DNA from: Corynebacterium sp.
Lineage (GTDB): Bacteria > Actinomycetota > Actinomycetes > Mycobacteriales > Mycobacteriaceae
DNA length: 64,000 nucleotides
Direction: 5' to 3'
NCBI RefSeq assembly: GCF_030532325.1
Contig: NZ_JAUNLS010000003.1
Coordinates: 90,641-154,640, forward strand
The notes below the pieces were generated by a model. That model worked only from the letters and a program-made list of their open reading frames with translations. It had not been told where the DNA came from and did no database searches. Shown here piece after piece: positions 51,445 to 60,448 of the stretch. A program made the position numbers and the translations under genes. Positions within the stretch are counted from its first letter, which is position 1. The number at the start of each line of letters is the position of its first letter.

Positions 51445-54249
51445 ATGACGTACCCACACTTGGAGCAGTTCCGCCGCAGCCTCTCGCACCCCTTGGATGA
51501 CTTCCAGATTGCTGGATGCCAGGCGGTGGAGGACGGCTCCGGAGTCCTCGTCTGCGCGCCCACCGGAGCGGGCAAGACCATCGTGGGCGAATTCGCCGTC
51601 TCCCTGGCGCTGAGCCAGGGAACGCGCTGTTTTTATACCACCCCCATCAAGGCGTTGAGCAACCAGAAGTACCACGATCTCGTCGCCGTGCACGGCGAGG
51701 ACGCCGTGGGGCTGCTCACCGGCGATGTCTCCATCAACTCACAGGCGGAGGTGGTTGTGATGACCACGGAGGTGCTACGCAACATGATTTACGCGGAGTC
51801 CGGTGCCCTTGACCGCCTCACCCACGTGGTCATGGATGAGATCCACTTCCTCGCGGACGCCTCCCGCGGCGCGGTGTGGGAGGAGGTCATTCTCAACCTC
51901 GAGGAACACGTCTCCATCATTGGGCTCTCCGCCACCGTGTCCAACTCCGAGGAGTTCGGCGAGTGGCTGAGCACCGTGCGCGGGGATACCCGCGTCATCG
52001 TCTCCGAGCACCGGCCCGTGCCGCTGGATCAGTGGATGATGATTGGCCGCAAGATCTACCCGCTCTTCGAGCCGGATTCCGGCGGGCAGGTCAACGCCGA
52101 GCTGGCCCGCCGGATCCGCAGGCTCGAGGCCGGGGATAGCGATAGCGGCGGTGGGCACTCCGCCTACCGCGAACACCGCGGCGGTTTTCGCGCCCGCGCA
52201 CGCCACAAGGGCGGCTCACGCGAGTCCCGCAGCGGGGCACCCCGCCGCCAGGACCGCTACCGCCCGCTGGGCAGGCCGGAGGTCATCCAGGCCCTGGAGG
52301 GCATGAACATGCTGCCGGCCATCACCTTCATCTTCTCGCGCGCGGGCTGTGACGGCGCCCTCTACCAGTGCCTGCGCTCCCGCATGGTGCTCACTACCCA
52401 GGAGGAGGCGGAACAGATCAAGGCCATTGTGGACGCCGGCGTGGAGGGCATCCCGGAGGAGGACCTCAAGGTGCTCGACTTCAAGCGCTGGCGCGAGGCC
52501 TTAAGCCGCGGTTTTGCCGCCCACCACGCGGGCATGCTGCCGGCCTTCAGACACATCGTTGAGGACCTCTTTGTCCGCGGCCTGGTCCGCGCCGTCTTCG
52601 CCACCGAGACGCTGGCCCTGGGCATCAACATGCCGGCGCGCACGGTGGTGCTGGAAAAGCTCATTAAGTTCAACGGCGAGGCCCACGTGGATCTCACCCC
52701 CGGCCAGTACACGCAGCTCACCGGCCGCGCTGGGCGCCGCGGCATCGACACCATGGGTAACGCCGTGGTGCAGTGGGCCCCAGCCATGGACCCCCAGGCG
52801 GTGGCGGGGCTTGCCTCCACGCGCACCTACCCGCTTATCTCCACCTTCGAGCCCGGCTACAACATGGCCATCAACCTGCTGGGCATGATGGGCTTCGAGG
52901 ATTCGCTACGTCTGCTGGAGAAGTCCTTCGCGCAGTTCCAGGCAGACGGCTCCGTGGTCTCCGAGACCCGCGAAATCGAGCGCGCCGAGCACCGCGTGCG
53001 GGAGCTGCGCAGCCAGCTCGACGCCGCCCTCGAGTCGCTCGCTCCGCCGGTGCGGGACAATGAAAACGCCCGCGAGGTGCTCATGGACTACATCCGCCTG
53101 CGCCGCGAGCTTACGGCGGAGGAGAAGAAGGCGGTGGAAAGCAAGCGCAAGGAGCGCAACGCTGAGGTCACCGTGGTGCTCTCGCGCCTGCAGGTGGGCG
53201 ATGTCATCGCCATCGCCGGCAAGAAGCGCCCCACGCTGGCGGTGGTCAACACCCCCGCGAACCAGAAGGCGGATCCGCGTCCGTGGGTCACCACGGAGAC
53301 CGGCTGGTCTGGCCGCATCGACTCCGAGGGCATTGCGAACCCGCCCATCAGTGTGGGCCACATGAAGCTGCCGCGCCACGTGCAGAAAAACCCGCGCCGC
53401 AACGCGAACTTCGTGGTGGAATCCTTCAAGCGTAACTCCTACCCGCGCCCGAAGAAGATGCGCATGACCCCGCGCACGCGCACCAACCACAAGGTGGGCG
53501 AGCTTCGCGACGCCATCCGCAACCACCCCGCGCACCGCTGGCCGGCCACCGACCGCGAGCAGCTGGCGGGACTGGCCACTAAGCTGGCGCGCCGCGAGCG
53601 CGACCTGGCCAAGCTGGAGGCCACCGTCGAGCGCGCCACCGATACCCTTGGCCGCACCTTCGAGCGCATCGTGGATCTCCTTTCCGAGATGGACTACGTG
53701 GAGTTCGAGGGCTACGGCGAGGAGCGCGAGCCCGTCATCACCGACGAGGGAGAGCGCCTAGCGCAGATCCACTCGGAGTCCGATCTGCTCGTGGCCCAGT
53801 GCCTCAAGCGCGGTATTTGGAACGAGCTGGATCCCGCCGAGCTGGCCGGCGTGGCCTCCCTGTGCGTGTTCGAAAACCGCAAGGCCACGGGCGGGGAGCC
53901 GGAGGCGGCGACAGATGCCATGGCCGATGCCATGGAGGCCACCTGGCGCATCTACTCCGAGCTCACCGCCGACGAGCGCCGCCACCGCCTGCCCCAGACC
54001 CGCCAGCCGGAGCCCGGTTTTGCCCTGGCTATCCACCAGTGGACGGCCGGCGCCCCGCTGGCCTATTGCATGGCCGCAGCCAACGAGTCCGGCGCGGAGC
54101 TGACCCCCGGCGATTTCGTGCGTTGGTGCCGCCAGGTGGTGGATCTGCTCCAGCAGGTGGCCAAGACCGGCTACGAGGAGGAGATCCGCCGCAACGCCCG
54201 GCGCGCTATCGACGCCATCCAGCGCGGCGTGGTGGCCATCGGCGCCTAA
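51445..54249 (+). CDS. helY: HelY, Ski2/Mtr4-like DEAD-box RNA helicase
   Basis: 934 residues. RecA-like domains with Walker A APTGAGKTIVGE, DEIH box (VMDEIHFLADASRG), SAT-type motif LSATVSN and C-terminal TGRAGRRGID. The shape (helicase core about 450 residues, then an arch-like insert and C-terminal DSHCT-like domain) fits the Ski2/Mtr4 family. The polar, Arg-rich insert at about 230-275 is not part of the core. It likely unwinds RNA for degradation. It follows tatC but probably has its own leaderless promoter. Confidence 0.94.
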   Translation: MTYPHLEQFRRSLSHPLDDFQIAGCQAVEDGSGVLVCAPTGAGKTIVGEFAVSLALSQGTRCFYTTPIKALSNQKYHDLVAVHGEDAVGLLTGDVSINSQAEVVVMTTEVLRNMIYAESGALDRLTHVVMDEIHFLADASRGAVWEEVILNLEEHVSIIGLSATVSNSEEFGEWLSTVRGDTRVIVSEHRPVPLDQWMMIGRKIYPLFEPDSGGQVNAELARRIRRLEAGDSDSGGGHSAYREHRGGFRARARHKGGSRESRSGAPRRQDRYRPLGRPEVIQALEGMNMLPAITFIFSRAGCDGALYQCLRSRMVLTTQEEAEQIKAIVDAGVEGIPEEDLKVLDFKRWREALSRGFAAHHAGMLPAFRHIVEDLFVRGLVRAVFATETLALGINMPARTVVLEKLIKFNGEAHVDLTPGQYTQLTGRAGRRGIDTMGNAVVQWAPAMDPQAVAGLASTRTYPLISTFEPGYNMAINLLGMMGFEDSLRLLEKSFAQFQADGSVVSETREIERAEHRVRELRSQLDAALESLAPPVRDNENAREVLMDYIRLRRELTAEEKKAVESKRKERNAEVTVVLSRLQVGDVIAIAGKKRPTLAVVNTPANQKADPRPWVTTETGWSGRIDSEGIANPPISVGHMKLPRHVQKNPRRNANFVVESFKRNSYPRPKKMRMTPRTRTNHKVGELRDAIRNHPAHRWPATDREQLAGLATKLARRERDLAKLEATVERATDTLGRTFERIVDLLSEMDYVEFEGYGEEREPVITDEGERLAQIHSESDLLVAQCLKRGIWNELDPAELAGVASLCVFENRKATGGEPEAATDAMADAMEATWRIYSELTADERRHRLPQTRQPEPGFALAIHQWTAGAPLAYCMAAANESGAELTPGDFVRWCRQVVDLLQQVAKTGYEEEIRRNARRAIDAIQRGVVAIGA

Positions 54250-54275
54250 GCACAGGCACGCTCGCGCGGCGCGGG

Positions 54276-54287
54276 TATGCTTGCCGC
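54276..54287 (+). promoter_or_regulatory. Leaderless promoter -10 of the Xaa-Pro peptidase gene
   Basis: TATGCT at 54276-54281 ends six bases before ATG 54288. Confidence 0.45.
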
Positions 54288-55415
54288 ATGAGTGAACTGG
54301 CAGAAACCTTCCCCTCCTCCGTCTATGCGCAGCGCCTGCAGCGCGCGAGCGAGATCGCGGCCCAGCAGGGCATCGACCTGCTCCTAGTGGGCACCGGAGC
54401 GGACTTCGCGTACCTCACCGGCTCGTGGATCTCCTCCCACGAGCGCCTCACGGCGCTGGTCATCGCCCCGGGCAGTGCGCCCGTCATCGTGGCTCCTGCG
54501 ACCGATAACGCGTCGCTAGAGTCTTCCCCGGTGGGCGAGCTGGGCATCGAGATCCGCGGCTGGCGCGATGGCGAAGATCCCTACGCGCTGGCCCTCAAGA
54601 AACAGGGGGAGGCCCAGCGCGTGGCGCTGGGAGCCTCGCTGACCGCGGATCACGTGCTGCGCTTCCAGTCCATGCTCCCGCAGGCACGCTGGGAGCTGGC
54701 CACCCTCGCCTTATCCGAGCTCTTTAGCCGCAAGGACGCGGCGGAGATCGCCGAGCTACGTACTGCTGCCGCCGCCATCGACGCCGTGCACGAGGCCGTG
54801 CCGGGCCTACTGGTGCCAGGGAAGAGCGAAGCGGACGTGGCCACGCAGCTGCGCGAGCTGATCCTGCGCGAGCACGTCGAGGTGGACTTCATCATCGTCG
54901 GCGCCGGCCCTAACGGCGCGAATCCGCACTATGACTTTGGCCCGCGCGTGCTTGAGAAAGGCGATCCAGTGGTGGTGGACATCGGCGGCACGCTGGCCAG
55001 CGGCTATCACTCCGATTGCACCCGCACCTACGTGGTGGGCGGCGATATCGCCGCGGCACCGCAGGACTTCCAGGAGGCCTACGCGGTGCTCGAGAAGGCC
55101 CAGGCGGCCGGCCGCGCTATGGCGCGCCCCGGGGTCAGCGCCCAGGAGGTGGACCGGGCCACCCGCCAGGTCATCGAGGAGGCCGGCTGGGGCGAGTACT
55201 ACACCCACCGCACCGGCCACGGCATTGGCCTGTCCGGGCACGAGGAGCCCTACGTCATCGAGGGCAACGAGATGGTGTTGGAGGAGGACATGGCCTTTTC
55301 CATCGAGCCGGGCATCTACGTGCCAGGCAAGTGGGGGATGCGCCTGGAGGACATCGTGATCACCACCTCGCAGGGCTGCGAGTCCCTCAATGTCTGCCCG
55401 CGGGAGGTGCGTTAA
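54288..55415 (+). CDS. M24-family Xaa-Pro dipeptidase/aminopeptidase
   Basis: 375 residues from ATG 54288; the frame upstream overlaps helY and is rejected. Creatinase-type N-terminal domain (LLVGTGADFAYLTGSW), then the pita-bread metal domain with DIGGTLASGYHSDCTRT, TGHGIGLSGHEEP, SIEPGIYVPGKWGMRLED, which supply the two-metal ligands. The stop overlaps the next gene's ATG by one base. By position it matches PepE (Rv2089c). Confidence 0.94.
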   Translation: MSELAETFPSSVYAQRLQRASEIAAQQGIDLLLVGTGADFAYLTGSWISSHERLTALVIAPGSAPVIVAPATDNASLESSPVGELGIEIRGWRDGEDPYALALKKQGEAQRVALGASLTADHVLRFQSMLPQARWELATLALSELFSRKDAAEIAELRTAAAAIDAVHEAVPGLLVPGKSEADVATQLRELILREHVEVDFIIVGAGPNGANPHYDFGPRVLEKGDPVVVDIGGTLASGYHSDCTRTYVVGGDIAAAPQDFQEAYAVLEKAQAAGRAMARPGVSAQEVDRATRQVIEEAGWGEYYTHRTGHGIGLSGHEEPYVIEGNEMVLEEDMAFSIEPGIYVPGKWGMRLEDIVITTSQGCESLNVCPREVR

Positions 55416-56161
55416 TGGGTGCCTTGCTCGTTCTCGGCGGGCGCAGCGACATCGGCGGCGAGCTGGCCCTGCGCCTAGCCCCGGGCCGCCCAGTGGTGCT
55501 CGCCGCGCGCGGCGGCCATGGTATGGAGGCCATCACGGCACGGCTGCGGTCTGCCGGCGCCACCGAGGTACATACGCTGGACTTTGATGCGAGGGACGTC
55601 GCCAAGCACCGTGAGCTCGTGGAACGCGCACACTCCAAGGCCGGCGAGATCACCACGGCGGTGGTGGCCTTCGGCATCCTAGGCGAGCAGGAACGCGCCG
55701 AGCGCGACGAAGCCCACGCCTATGACATCGCGGTGGTTGATTACGCCGCGCAGGTCTCCATGCTCACCGTGCTGGCGGACGTCATGCGGCGCGGGCACAT
55801 CGTGGCCTTTTCTTCCATCGCGGGGTGGCGCGCGCGGCGGGCCAACTACGTCTACGGCTCCACCAAGGCCGGGCTGGATTCCTTCTGCCAGGGCCTCGCT
55901 GATCGCCTGCACGGCAGCCCGCTGGCGCTGATCACCGCGCGGCCTGGGTTTGTGATCGGCTCGATGACCACGGGTATGAAGCCGGCGCCGCTATCGGTGA
56001 CTCCGGACGTGGTGGCTGAGGCAGTGGCCAACGCCATCCATTCCGATGCCGCCCGCAGCACCCCGCGCAGTAGGACCCTGTGGATCCCGCGCGCCCTGCA
56101 GGCGCTGGCCTGGGTGATGCGCTGCGTGCCGCGGCCGGTGTGGCGGCACATGCCGCGCTAG
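55415..56161 (+). CDS. Short-chain dehydrogenase/reductase
   Basis: 248 residues. Rossmann LLVLGGRSDIGGELAL (GxSxIG-type glycine motif) and the catalytic set SSIAGWRARRANYVYGSTKAGLD (Tyr-X3-Lys with the preceding Ser). DprE2-like reductases of decaprenylphosphoryl-arabinose synthesis look similar, and so does Rv2073c; the substrate is not established. Translationally coupled to the peptidase gene. The C-terminus ends with a hydrophobic helix (LQALAWVMRCVPRPVW). Confidence 0.88.
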   Translation: MGALLVLGGRSDIGGELALRLAPGRPVVLAARGGHGMEAITARLRSAGATEVHTLDFDARDVAKHRELVERAHSKAGEITTAVVAFGILGEQERAERDEAHAYDIAVVDYAAQVSMLTVLADVMRRGHIVAFSSIAGWRARRANYVYGSTKAGLDSFCQGLADRLHGSPLALITARPGFVIGSMTTGMKPAPLSVTPDVVAEAVANAIHSDAARSTPRSRTLWIPRALQALAWVMRCVPRPVWRHMPR

Positions 56162-56736
56162 TCCGCCAGCAGCGGGGAATTGATGTCGAAGATGAAGCCG
56201 CGGGGTGCCAGTACGCGCAGAACCACCTCGGCGTCGCCCTCGGCAAGGTCGTGGAAGATGAGTCCGCGCCACGGGGTGATGCTGATCGGCACCTCCAGGT
56301 GAGCGATGAGCTCCGCGTACTCGGCGGGAAGCAACCCGCGGTGCAGCCCGGCGCCGAGGTCCACCCGCCCGGCGGTGGTGCGGTCCGCCAGCCAGCCGAT
56401 GGGCATCGCCTCGGCAGCGGGCCCGGCCGGGTTGGTGCCAGTGGGCGGTTGTGCGGTAGGGGTGCTGCTGTGAAGTACCAGCCTGCCGGGTGTGCTGCCG
56501 GCGTCCTCGCTGCGCGCATCAGGGAAGAGCGCCTCCTCGAGGGCCGCGTGCGCGGCGGCGGAATCGCGCAGGTTGTGCAGGGCGGCGGCGCGCTCGTGCT
56601 CGAGGTGAATGTGGGCGTCAGCGAAGTCGCGCGCGGCGCGCGCCAGGGCCGCCCACGCCGAGGGAGCCACGAGGCCGTCGGTGGGGTAGAAGCGCAGCGC
56701 GGGCTGCTGCGCGGGCTGGTCTGGGCTGAAACTCAT
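56158..56736 (-). CDS. CobG-like fragment: nitrite/sulfite reductase ferredoxin-like half-domain only
   Basis: 192 residues from ATG 56736. The C-terminal half (VDLGAGLHRGLLPAEYAEL, then VPISITPWRGLIFHD and LAPRGFIFDINSPLLAD) resembles the first half-domain of CobG/NirA-type proteins. The region that would carry the Cys ligands of the [4Fe-4S]-siroheme site is absent: the frame stops right after the PLLAD block where the AC-X-GxPxC cluster motif would follow. It is either a decayed cobalamin-pathway gene or a repurposed short protein. The first 60 residues are an Ala/His-rich helical segment. No other cobalamin gene is seen here. Confidence 0.72.
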   Translation of the reverse strand: MSFSPDQPAQQPALRFYPTDGLVAPSAWAALARAARDFADAHIHLEHERAAALHNLRDSAAAHAALEEALFPDARSEDAGSTPGRLVLHSSTPTAQPPTGTNPAGPAAEAMPIGWLADRTTAGRVDLGAGLHRGLLPAEYAELIAHLEVPISITPWRGLIFHDLAEGDAEVVLRVLAPRGFIFDINSPLLAD

Positions 56737-56788
56737 GGCGAATAGTCTAGCCGGGGCGGGTTGTCAGCCACGTGTCAGCGTGAGTTAG

Positions 56789-56801
56789 TACTGTGTTGGC
56801 T
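56789..56801 (+). promoter_or_regulatory. Leaderless promoter -10 of fxsA-lnt-ppm1
   Basis: TACTGT at 56789-56794 ends seven bases before ATG 56802. Confidence 0.5.
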
Positions 56802-57356
56802 ATGCCCTTCGTACTATTTTTCGCCTACATCTTCCTAGAAACGCTCGCCTTCTGGGCAGTGGCTAACTGGATTGGAGTTTTGTGGGCAGTCCTCGCGCTG
56901 TTTATCACGATGTTCTTCGGCATGAGCATCGCTGGCCTGGAGGTGCGCCGCATCATGTCTCGTGGTGTCACCCAAACCGCCGAGGGCGTCTACGTGGTCA
57001 CCGACCCCACGCCCGGCAAGACCGCCGGCAACGTAGGCCTAACCATGGTGGGCGGCATCCTGCTCTCCCTGCCGGGCTTTGTCTCTACCATCGTGGGCTT
57101 GCTGCTCATCTTCGCGCCCACCCGCGCGCTCATTCGCGCGATTTTGGCGGCCTCGCTTTACCGCAAGATTGAGAACATGGGCGTGCGCATCTTCGAGGCC
57201 TCTCCCATGGCCCAACACCGCGATAACTATGGCTCCTTCGGCAGCAGCGCTGCTCAACCCGGCGGGGCGGATGGGGACCTTGTGATCGATGAGGAGGAGA
57301 TCCGCCGCTGGTCGGACTCCGTGCGCCCGGAGGACTTCGGGGACGGTCAGAAGTAG
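56802..57356 (+). CDS. fxsA: FxsA-family membrane protein
   Basis: 184 residues from ATG 56802. Two N-terminal TM helices, then VGGILLSLPGFVSTIVGLLLIFAPTR, typical of FxsA (named from suppression of phage exclusion in E. coli; its cellular role is unclear), and an acidic cytosolic tail. It overlaps the lnt start by one base (TAGTG). First gene of the fxsA-lnt-ppm1 operon. Confidence 0.92.
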   Translation: MPFVLFFAYIFLETLAFWAVANWIGVLWAVLALFITMFFGMSIAGLEVRRIMSRGVTQTAEGVYVVTDPTPGKTAGNVGLTMVGGILLSLPGFVSTIVGLLLIFAPTRALIRAILAASLYRKIENMGVRIFEASPMAQHRDNYGSFGSSAAQPGGADGDLVIDEEEIRRWSDSVRPEDFGDGQK

Positions 57357-58906
57357 TGGGGGAGCTCATCGCACGCCTTGCCCTCGCCGCTGCCGGCGGG
57401 GGCTTGGCCTTTCTGTCCGTAGAACCGCGCGGTTGGTGGCAGGCCGGTGTCATCGGCACGGCACTGCTCATGGCCGCGCTGTTGCCCGCCTGGGGCAAGC
57501 CGCGCCAGCTTTCCCTGTGGGGCGGCGCGCTTGTCGCCTTCGCACATTCCCTGGTGCTGTATCTGCTCTCACTGCCCTGGATCGGGGAGCTGGTGGGGGC
57601 GATGCCCTACATTGCCCTGTCTTTCTTCCTGGCGCTCTACAGCCTGATCTTGGGCGCGGGCGGCGCGGCGCTACTGAGGCTGCGCTGGGGTTTTGTGGCC
57701 TTTCCGGCTTTCTACGTCGCGGTGGAGATGCTGCGCTCCTCGGTTCCCTTCGGCGGATTCTCCTGGGTGCGCCTGGCCTGGGGCCAGATCGAGGGCCCGC
57801 TGGCCAACCTCGCGCCCTGGGGAGGGCCGGCGCTCATCACCTTCGCCACGGTGTGCATCGCCGCCGGCTTCGTGGGCCTGGCCACCCGGGGCATCGCCCA
57901 GCGCGCAGTGGCCCTGGTGCTCATCGCACTGCCTTTGGGCGCTGGCCTGCTGGCGGCGCTGGGGATCAACCGGCCGGAGGCCACCACCGGCCAGGTCGAG
58001 GTGGCTGCCGTGCAGGGCAACGTACCCCGCATGGGCCTGGACTTTGCCGCCCAGCGGCGCGCGGTTTTGGACAACCACGTCAAGGTCACCGAGCAGGCCG
58101 CCGCGCGAGGGGAGAGGCCGGACATCGTCATCTGGCCGGAAAACGCCTCCGATATCAACCCCTTCGCCAACCCGGATGCCCGCCAGCTTATTGACGCCGC
58201 CGCGGCCCACATCGCCGCCCCCATCCTCGTGGGCACCCTGACCCACGACGCCGTGGGCGCGCGCAACACCATGCAGGTTTTCAACCCGGACGGCACCGCC
58301 GGCGAGCACCACTACAAGAAGTACCTGCAGCCCTTCGGCGAGACCATGCCCATGCGCGAGTTCTTCCGCACGTTCACTGATCTGGTGGATCTGGCCGGGG
58401 ACTTCAAGCCGGGCGACGGGCCCGGTGTGGTGGCCATGGGGGACTACCGCGTGGGCGTGGCCACCTGCTACGAGGTGTCCTTCGATCAGGCCTTCCGATC
58501 CTCGATTAAAAACGGCGCCACTATCCTGGCCACGCCGACCAACAACGCCACCTTCGGTTACTCAGACATGACCTACCAGCAGCTCGCCATGAGCCGCCTG
58601 CGCGCGATAGAAACGGACCGCGCTGTGGTGGTGGCGGCCACCTCCGGTGTCTCGGCCATCGTCCACCCCGATGGAGGGGTGAGCCAGCACAGCGAAATCT
58701 TCGAGCCGAAATACCTTTCTGAGACCCTGCCGCTGCGTGATTCCGTGACCTTTGCGGTGCGGTATGGTTCGCTCATGCAGTGGGCACTCGCTATCATTGG
58801 AGCAGTCTGTGCGCTGTATGCCGTGGTTCTTAGCCGCGTCAAGCGCTCACCCAAGAACCGCGCCCAGCGCTCACCCAAGAACACTGATGAGGAGCTAAAA
58901 CTGTGA
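57356..58906 (+). CDS. lnt: Apolipoprotein N-acyltransferase (Lnt/Ppm2)
   Basis: 516 residues. About eight N-terminal TM helices, then a nitrilase-like domain outside the membrane. The catalytic triad is complete: Glu in IVIWPENAS, Lys in HHYKKYLQPFGE, Cys in VATCYEVSF. It N-acylates the lipid-modified Cys of lipoproteins. In M. tuberculosis it is fused to Ppm1; here, as in C. glutamicum, it is separate and overlaps ppm1 by four bases. A 17-base direct duplication at the 3' end gives RSPKN twice. Confidence 0.94.
   Translation: MGELIARLALAAAGGGLAFLSVEPRGWWQAGVIGTALLMAALLPAWGKPRQLSLWGGALVAFAHSLVLYLLSLPWIGELVGAMPYIALSFFLALYSLILGAGGAALLRLRWGFVAFPAFYVAVEMLRSSVPFGGFSWVRLAWGQIEGPLANLAPWGGPALITFATVCIAAGFVGLATRGIAQRAVALVLIALPLGAGLLAALGINRPEATTGQVEVAAVQGNVPRMGLDFAAQRRAVLDNHVKVTEQAAARGERPDIVIWPENASDINPFANPDARQLIDAAAAHIAAPILVGTLTHDAVGARNTMQVFNPDGTAGEHHYKKYLQPFGETMPMREFFRTFTDLVDLAGDFKPGDGPGVVAMGDYRVGVATCYEVSFDQAFRSSIKNGATILATPTNNATFGYSDMTYQQLAMSRLRAIETDRAVVVAATSGVSAIVHPDGGVSQHSEIFEPKYLSETLPLRDSVTFAVRYGSLMQWALAIIGAVCALYAVVLSRVKRSPKNRAQRSPKNTDEELKL
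58842..58882 (+). repeat. 17-base direct duplication in the 3' end of lnt
   Basis: AGCGCTCACCCAAGAAC at 58842-58858 and 58866-58882, a 24-base period, encoding RSPKN twice in the basic C-terminal tail. Confidence 0.85.
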
Positions 58907-59796
58907 GCACAACCAGCGAATCCACCCTGGTCATCATCCCTACCTACAACGAGATTGAGAATCTCCCGTTGATTACCGGCCGCGTCCGCAAGGCCACGCC
59001 AGAGGTGGACATCCTCATCGTCGACGATAACTCCCCGGACGGCACCGGCCAGGCCGCGGATGAGCTGGCGGCTGCCGACGATCACCTCCACGTCCTGCAC
59101 CGCGAGGGCAAGGGCGGCCTGCTGGGCGCCTACATCGCCGGCTTCGAGTGGGGCCTGGACAAGGGATACCAGGTGCTCTGCGAGATGGACGCTGACGGCT
59201 CCCACGCCCCGGAGCAGCTGCACCTGCTGCTCGAGGAGATCGATAAGGGCGCCGATCTGGTCATCGGCTCGCGCTACGTGCCCGGCGGCGAGACTGTCAA
59301 CTGGCCGGCCAACCGCGAGCTGCTCTCGCGCCTGGGCAACAAGTACATCTCCGTGGCCCTGGGCGCCGGCATCAATGACATGACCGCCGGCTACCGCGCC
59401 TTCCGCCGCGAGCTGCTGGAGCACCTCGACTTCGAGGATCTCTCCAAGGCCGGCTACATCTTCCAGGTGGACGTGGCCTTCCGCGCCATCAAGGACGGCT
59501 TCGACGTGCGCGAGGTGCCCATCACCTTCACCGAGCGCGAGCTGGGCGAGTCCAAACTGGATGGTTCCTTTGTCAAGGATTCCCTGCTGGAGGTCACCAA
59601 GTGGGGAGTGGCGCACCGCTCCGAGCAGGCCAAGGATCTAGCTGAGGGAGTGTCTTCCTTTGTCGCCCACGAGGTCAAGGATGGTTCCCTGAAGAAGGCC
59701 AAGGAGCAGGCATCCTCCGCACTGGCCTGGACTGGCGACTTCCTCAGCGAGGTTAAGAACCTGGTGGAGCACAAGCTCAAGGGCAACAAGAAGTAG
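58903..59796 (+). CDS. ppm1: Polyprenol monophosphomannose synthase
   Basis: 297 residues. GT2-family enzyme that moves mannose from GDP-Man to polyprenol phosphate, giving the donor for lipomannan, lipoarabinomannan and O-mannosylation. VIIPTYNEIENLPLI opens the GT-A fold; CEMDADGSHAPEQL holds the DXD motif. No TM helix, so it is probably membrane-associated through Lnt. The C-terminal 65 residues are a charged helical tail that other Ppm1 cores lack. GTG 58903 is coupled to lnt. Confidence 0.93.
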   Translation: MSTTSESTLVIIPTYNEIENLPLITGRVRKATPEVDILIVDDNSPDGTGQAADELAAADDHLHVLHREGKGGLLGAYIAGFEWGLDKGYQVLCEMDADGSHAPEQLHLLLEEIDKGADLVIGSRYVPGGETVNWPANRELLSRLGNKYISVALGAGINDMTAGYRAFRRELLEHLDFEDLSKAGYIFQVDVAFRAIKDGFDVREVPITFTERELGESKLDGSFVKDSLLEVTKWGVAHRSEQAKDLAEGVSSFVAHEVKDGSLKKAKEQASSALAWTGDFLSEVKNLVEHKLKGNKK

Positions 59797-59824
59797 CCAG
59801 CGCCGCGTCATGTGGGCCGAAAGA

Positions 59825-59861
59825 AACCCCCAACCACTTCGCGCTGGAGTGGTTGGGGGTT
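59825..59861. terminator. Bidirectional terminator between ppm1 and rbpA
   Basis: 14-base perfect stem (59825-59838 with 59848-59861) and nine-base loop, with T-containing tails on both strands. The convergent genes ppm1 and rbpA probably share it. Confidence 0.82.
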
Positions 59862-59901
59862 GTCTTATGCGGACTGCTGCCCGGACGGCCGGTACAGTGA
59901 C

Positions 59902-60279
59902 TTAGTTCTCGGCGTTCTCCTGCTGCTCCTTGAGCAGGCGGGCGGCAGAGCGGCGGCGGGAGCGCAGGTGCTCGATGCGCTCGCTGAGCAGCTCGTCAAG
60001 CTCCTCGATGGAACGGCGCTCGCGCAGCATGTCCCAGTGGGTGCGCGGCGGCTTGGTGGGCTTGGACTCCACGCCCTCGCCCTCGACGAGGGTGCCCAGC
60101 TTGCCGTTCTTGCACATCCATTCCTCGGGGATCTCGGCATCATCGGCAAACGGCACCTCGTAGATGTCACCGTCTTCGGTGCGGTACTTCACCATCTGGC
60201 GCGGTGCCAGATCGTGGTCACGGTCGGTTTCGTAGCTCACCGCACCCATACGGCTACCACGCAGTACGCGATCTGCCAT
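59902..60279 (-). CDS. rbpA: RbpA, RNA polymerase-binding transcription activator
   Basis: 125 residues. Actinobacterial factor that binds the sigma factor and core RNA polymerase and stabilises the open complex. The N-terminal MADRVLRGSRMGAVSYE, the basic linker, and the C-terminal sigma-interacting domain (THWDMLRERRSIEELDELL) match the family. The 5' leader is about 90 bases. TATACT on the minus strand (60377-60372) is the best promoter. Gene order ppm1-rbpA is conserved in mycobacteria. Confidence 0.95.
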   Translation of the reverse strand: MADRVLRGSRMGAVSYETDRDHDLAPRQMVKYRTEDGDIYEVPFADDAEIPEEWMCKNGKLGTLVEGEGVESKPTKPPRTHWDMLRERRSIEELDELLSERIEHLRSRRRSAARLLKEQQENAEN

Positions 60280-60371
60280 GCAACATCATCCTTTTCCAGC
60301 TCAGTGACAATCAATGACACAATGACAACAGGGAAGACTCGGGGGAGAGAAACCTCACCCAAAGAACTAAT

Positions 60372-60377
60372 AGTATA
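60372..60377 (-). promoter_or_regulatory. Promoter -10 of rbpA
   Basis: TATACT on the minus strand. The start lies about 90 bases further; an AAAAGGA site stands about 10 bases ahead of ATG 60279. Confidence 0.5.
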
Positions 60378-60435
60378 ACGAAATGACTGTGGGCTTTGTT
60401 CCCGGGTGCCCTTTTCCCTGCGCAGGCTCATGGGC

Positions 60436-60448
60436 TAGAGTGTGGAGA
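60436..60448 (+). promoter_or_regulatory. Leaderless promoter -10 of the zinc-finger gene
   Basis: TAGAGT at 60436-60441 ends seven bases before GTG 60449. Confidence 0.5.
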
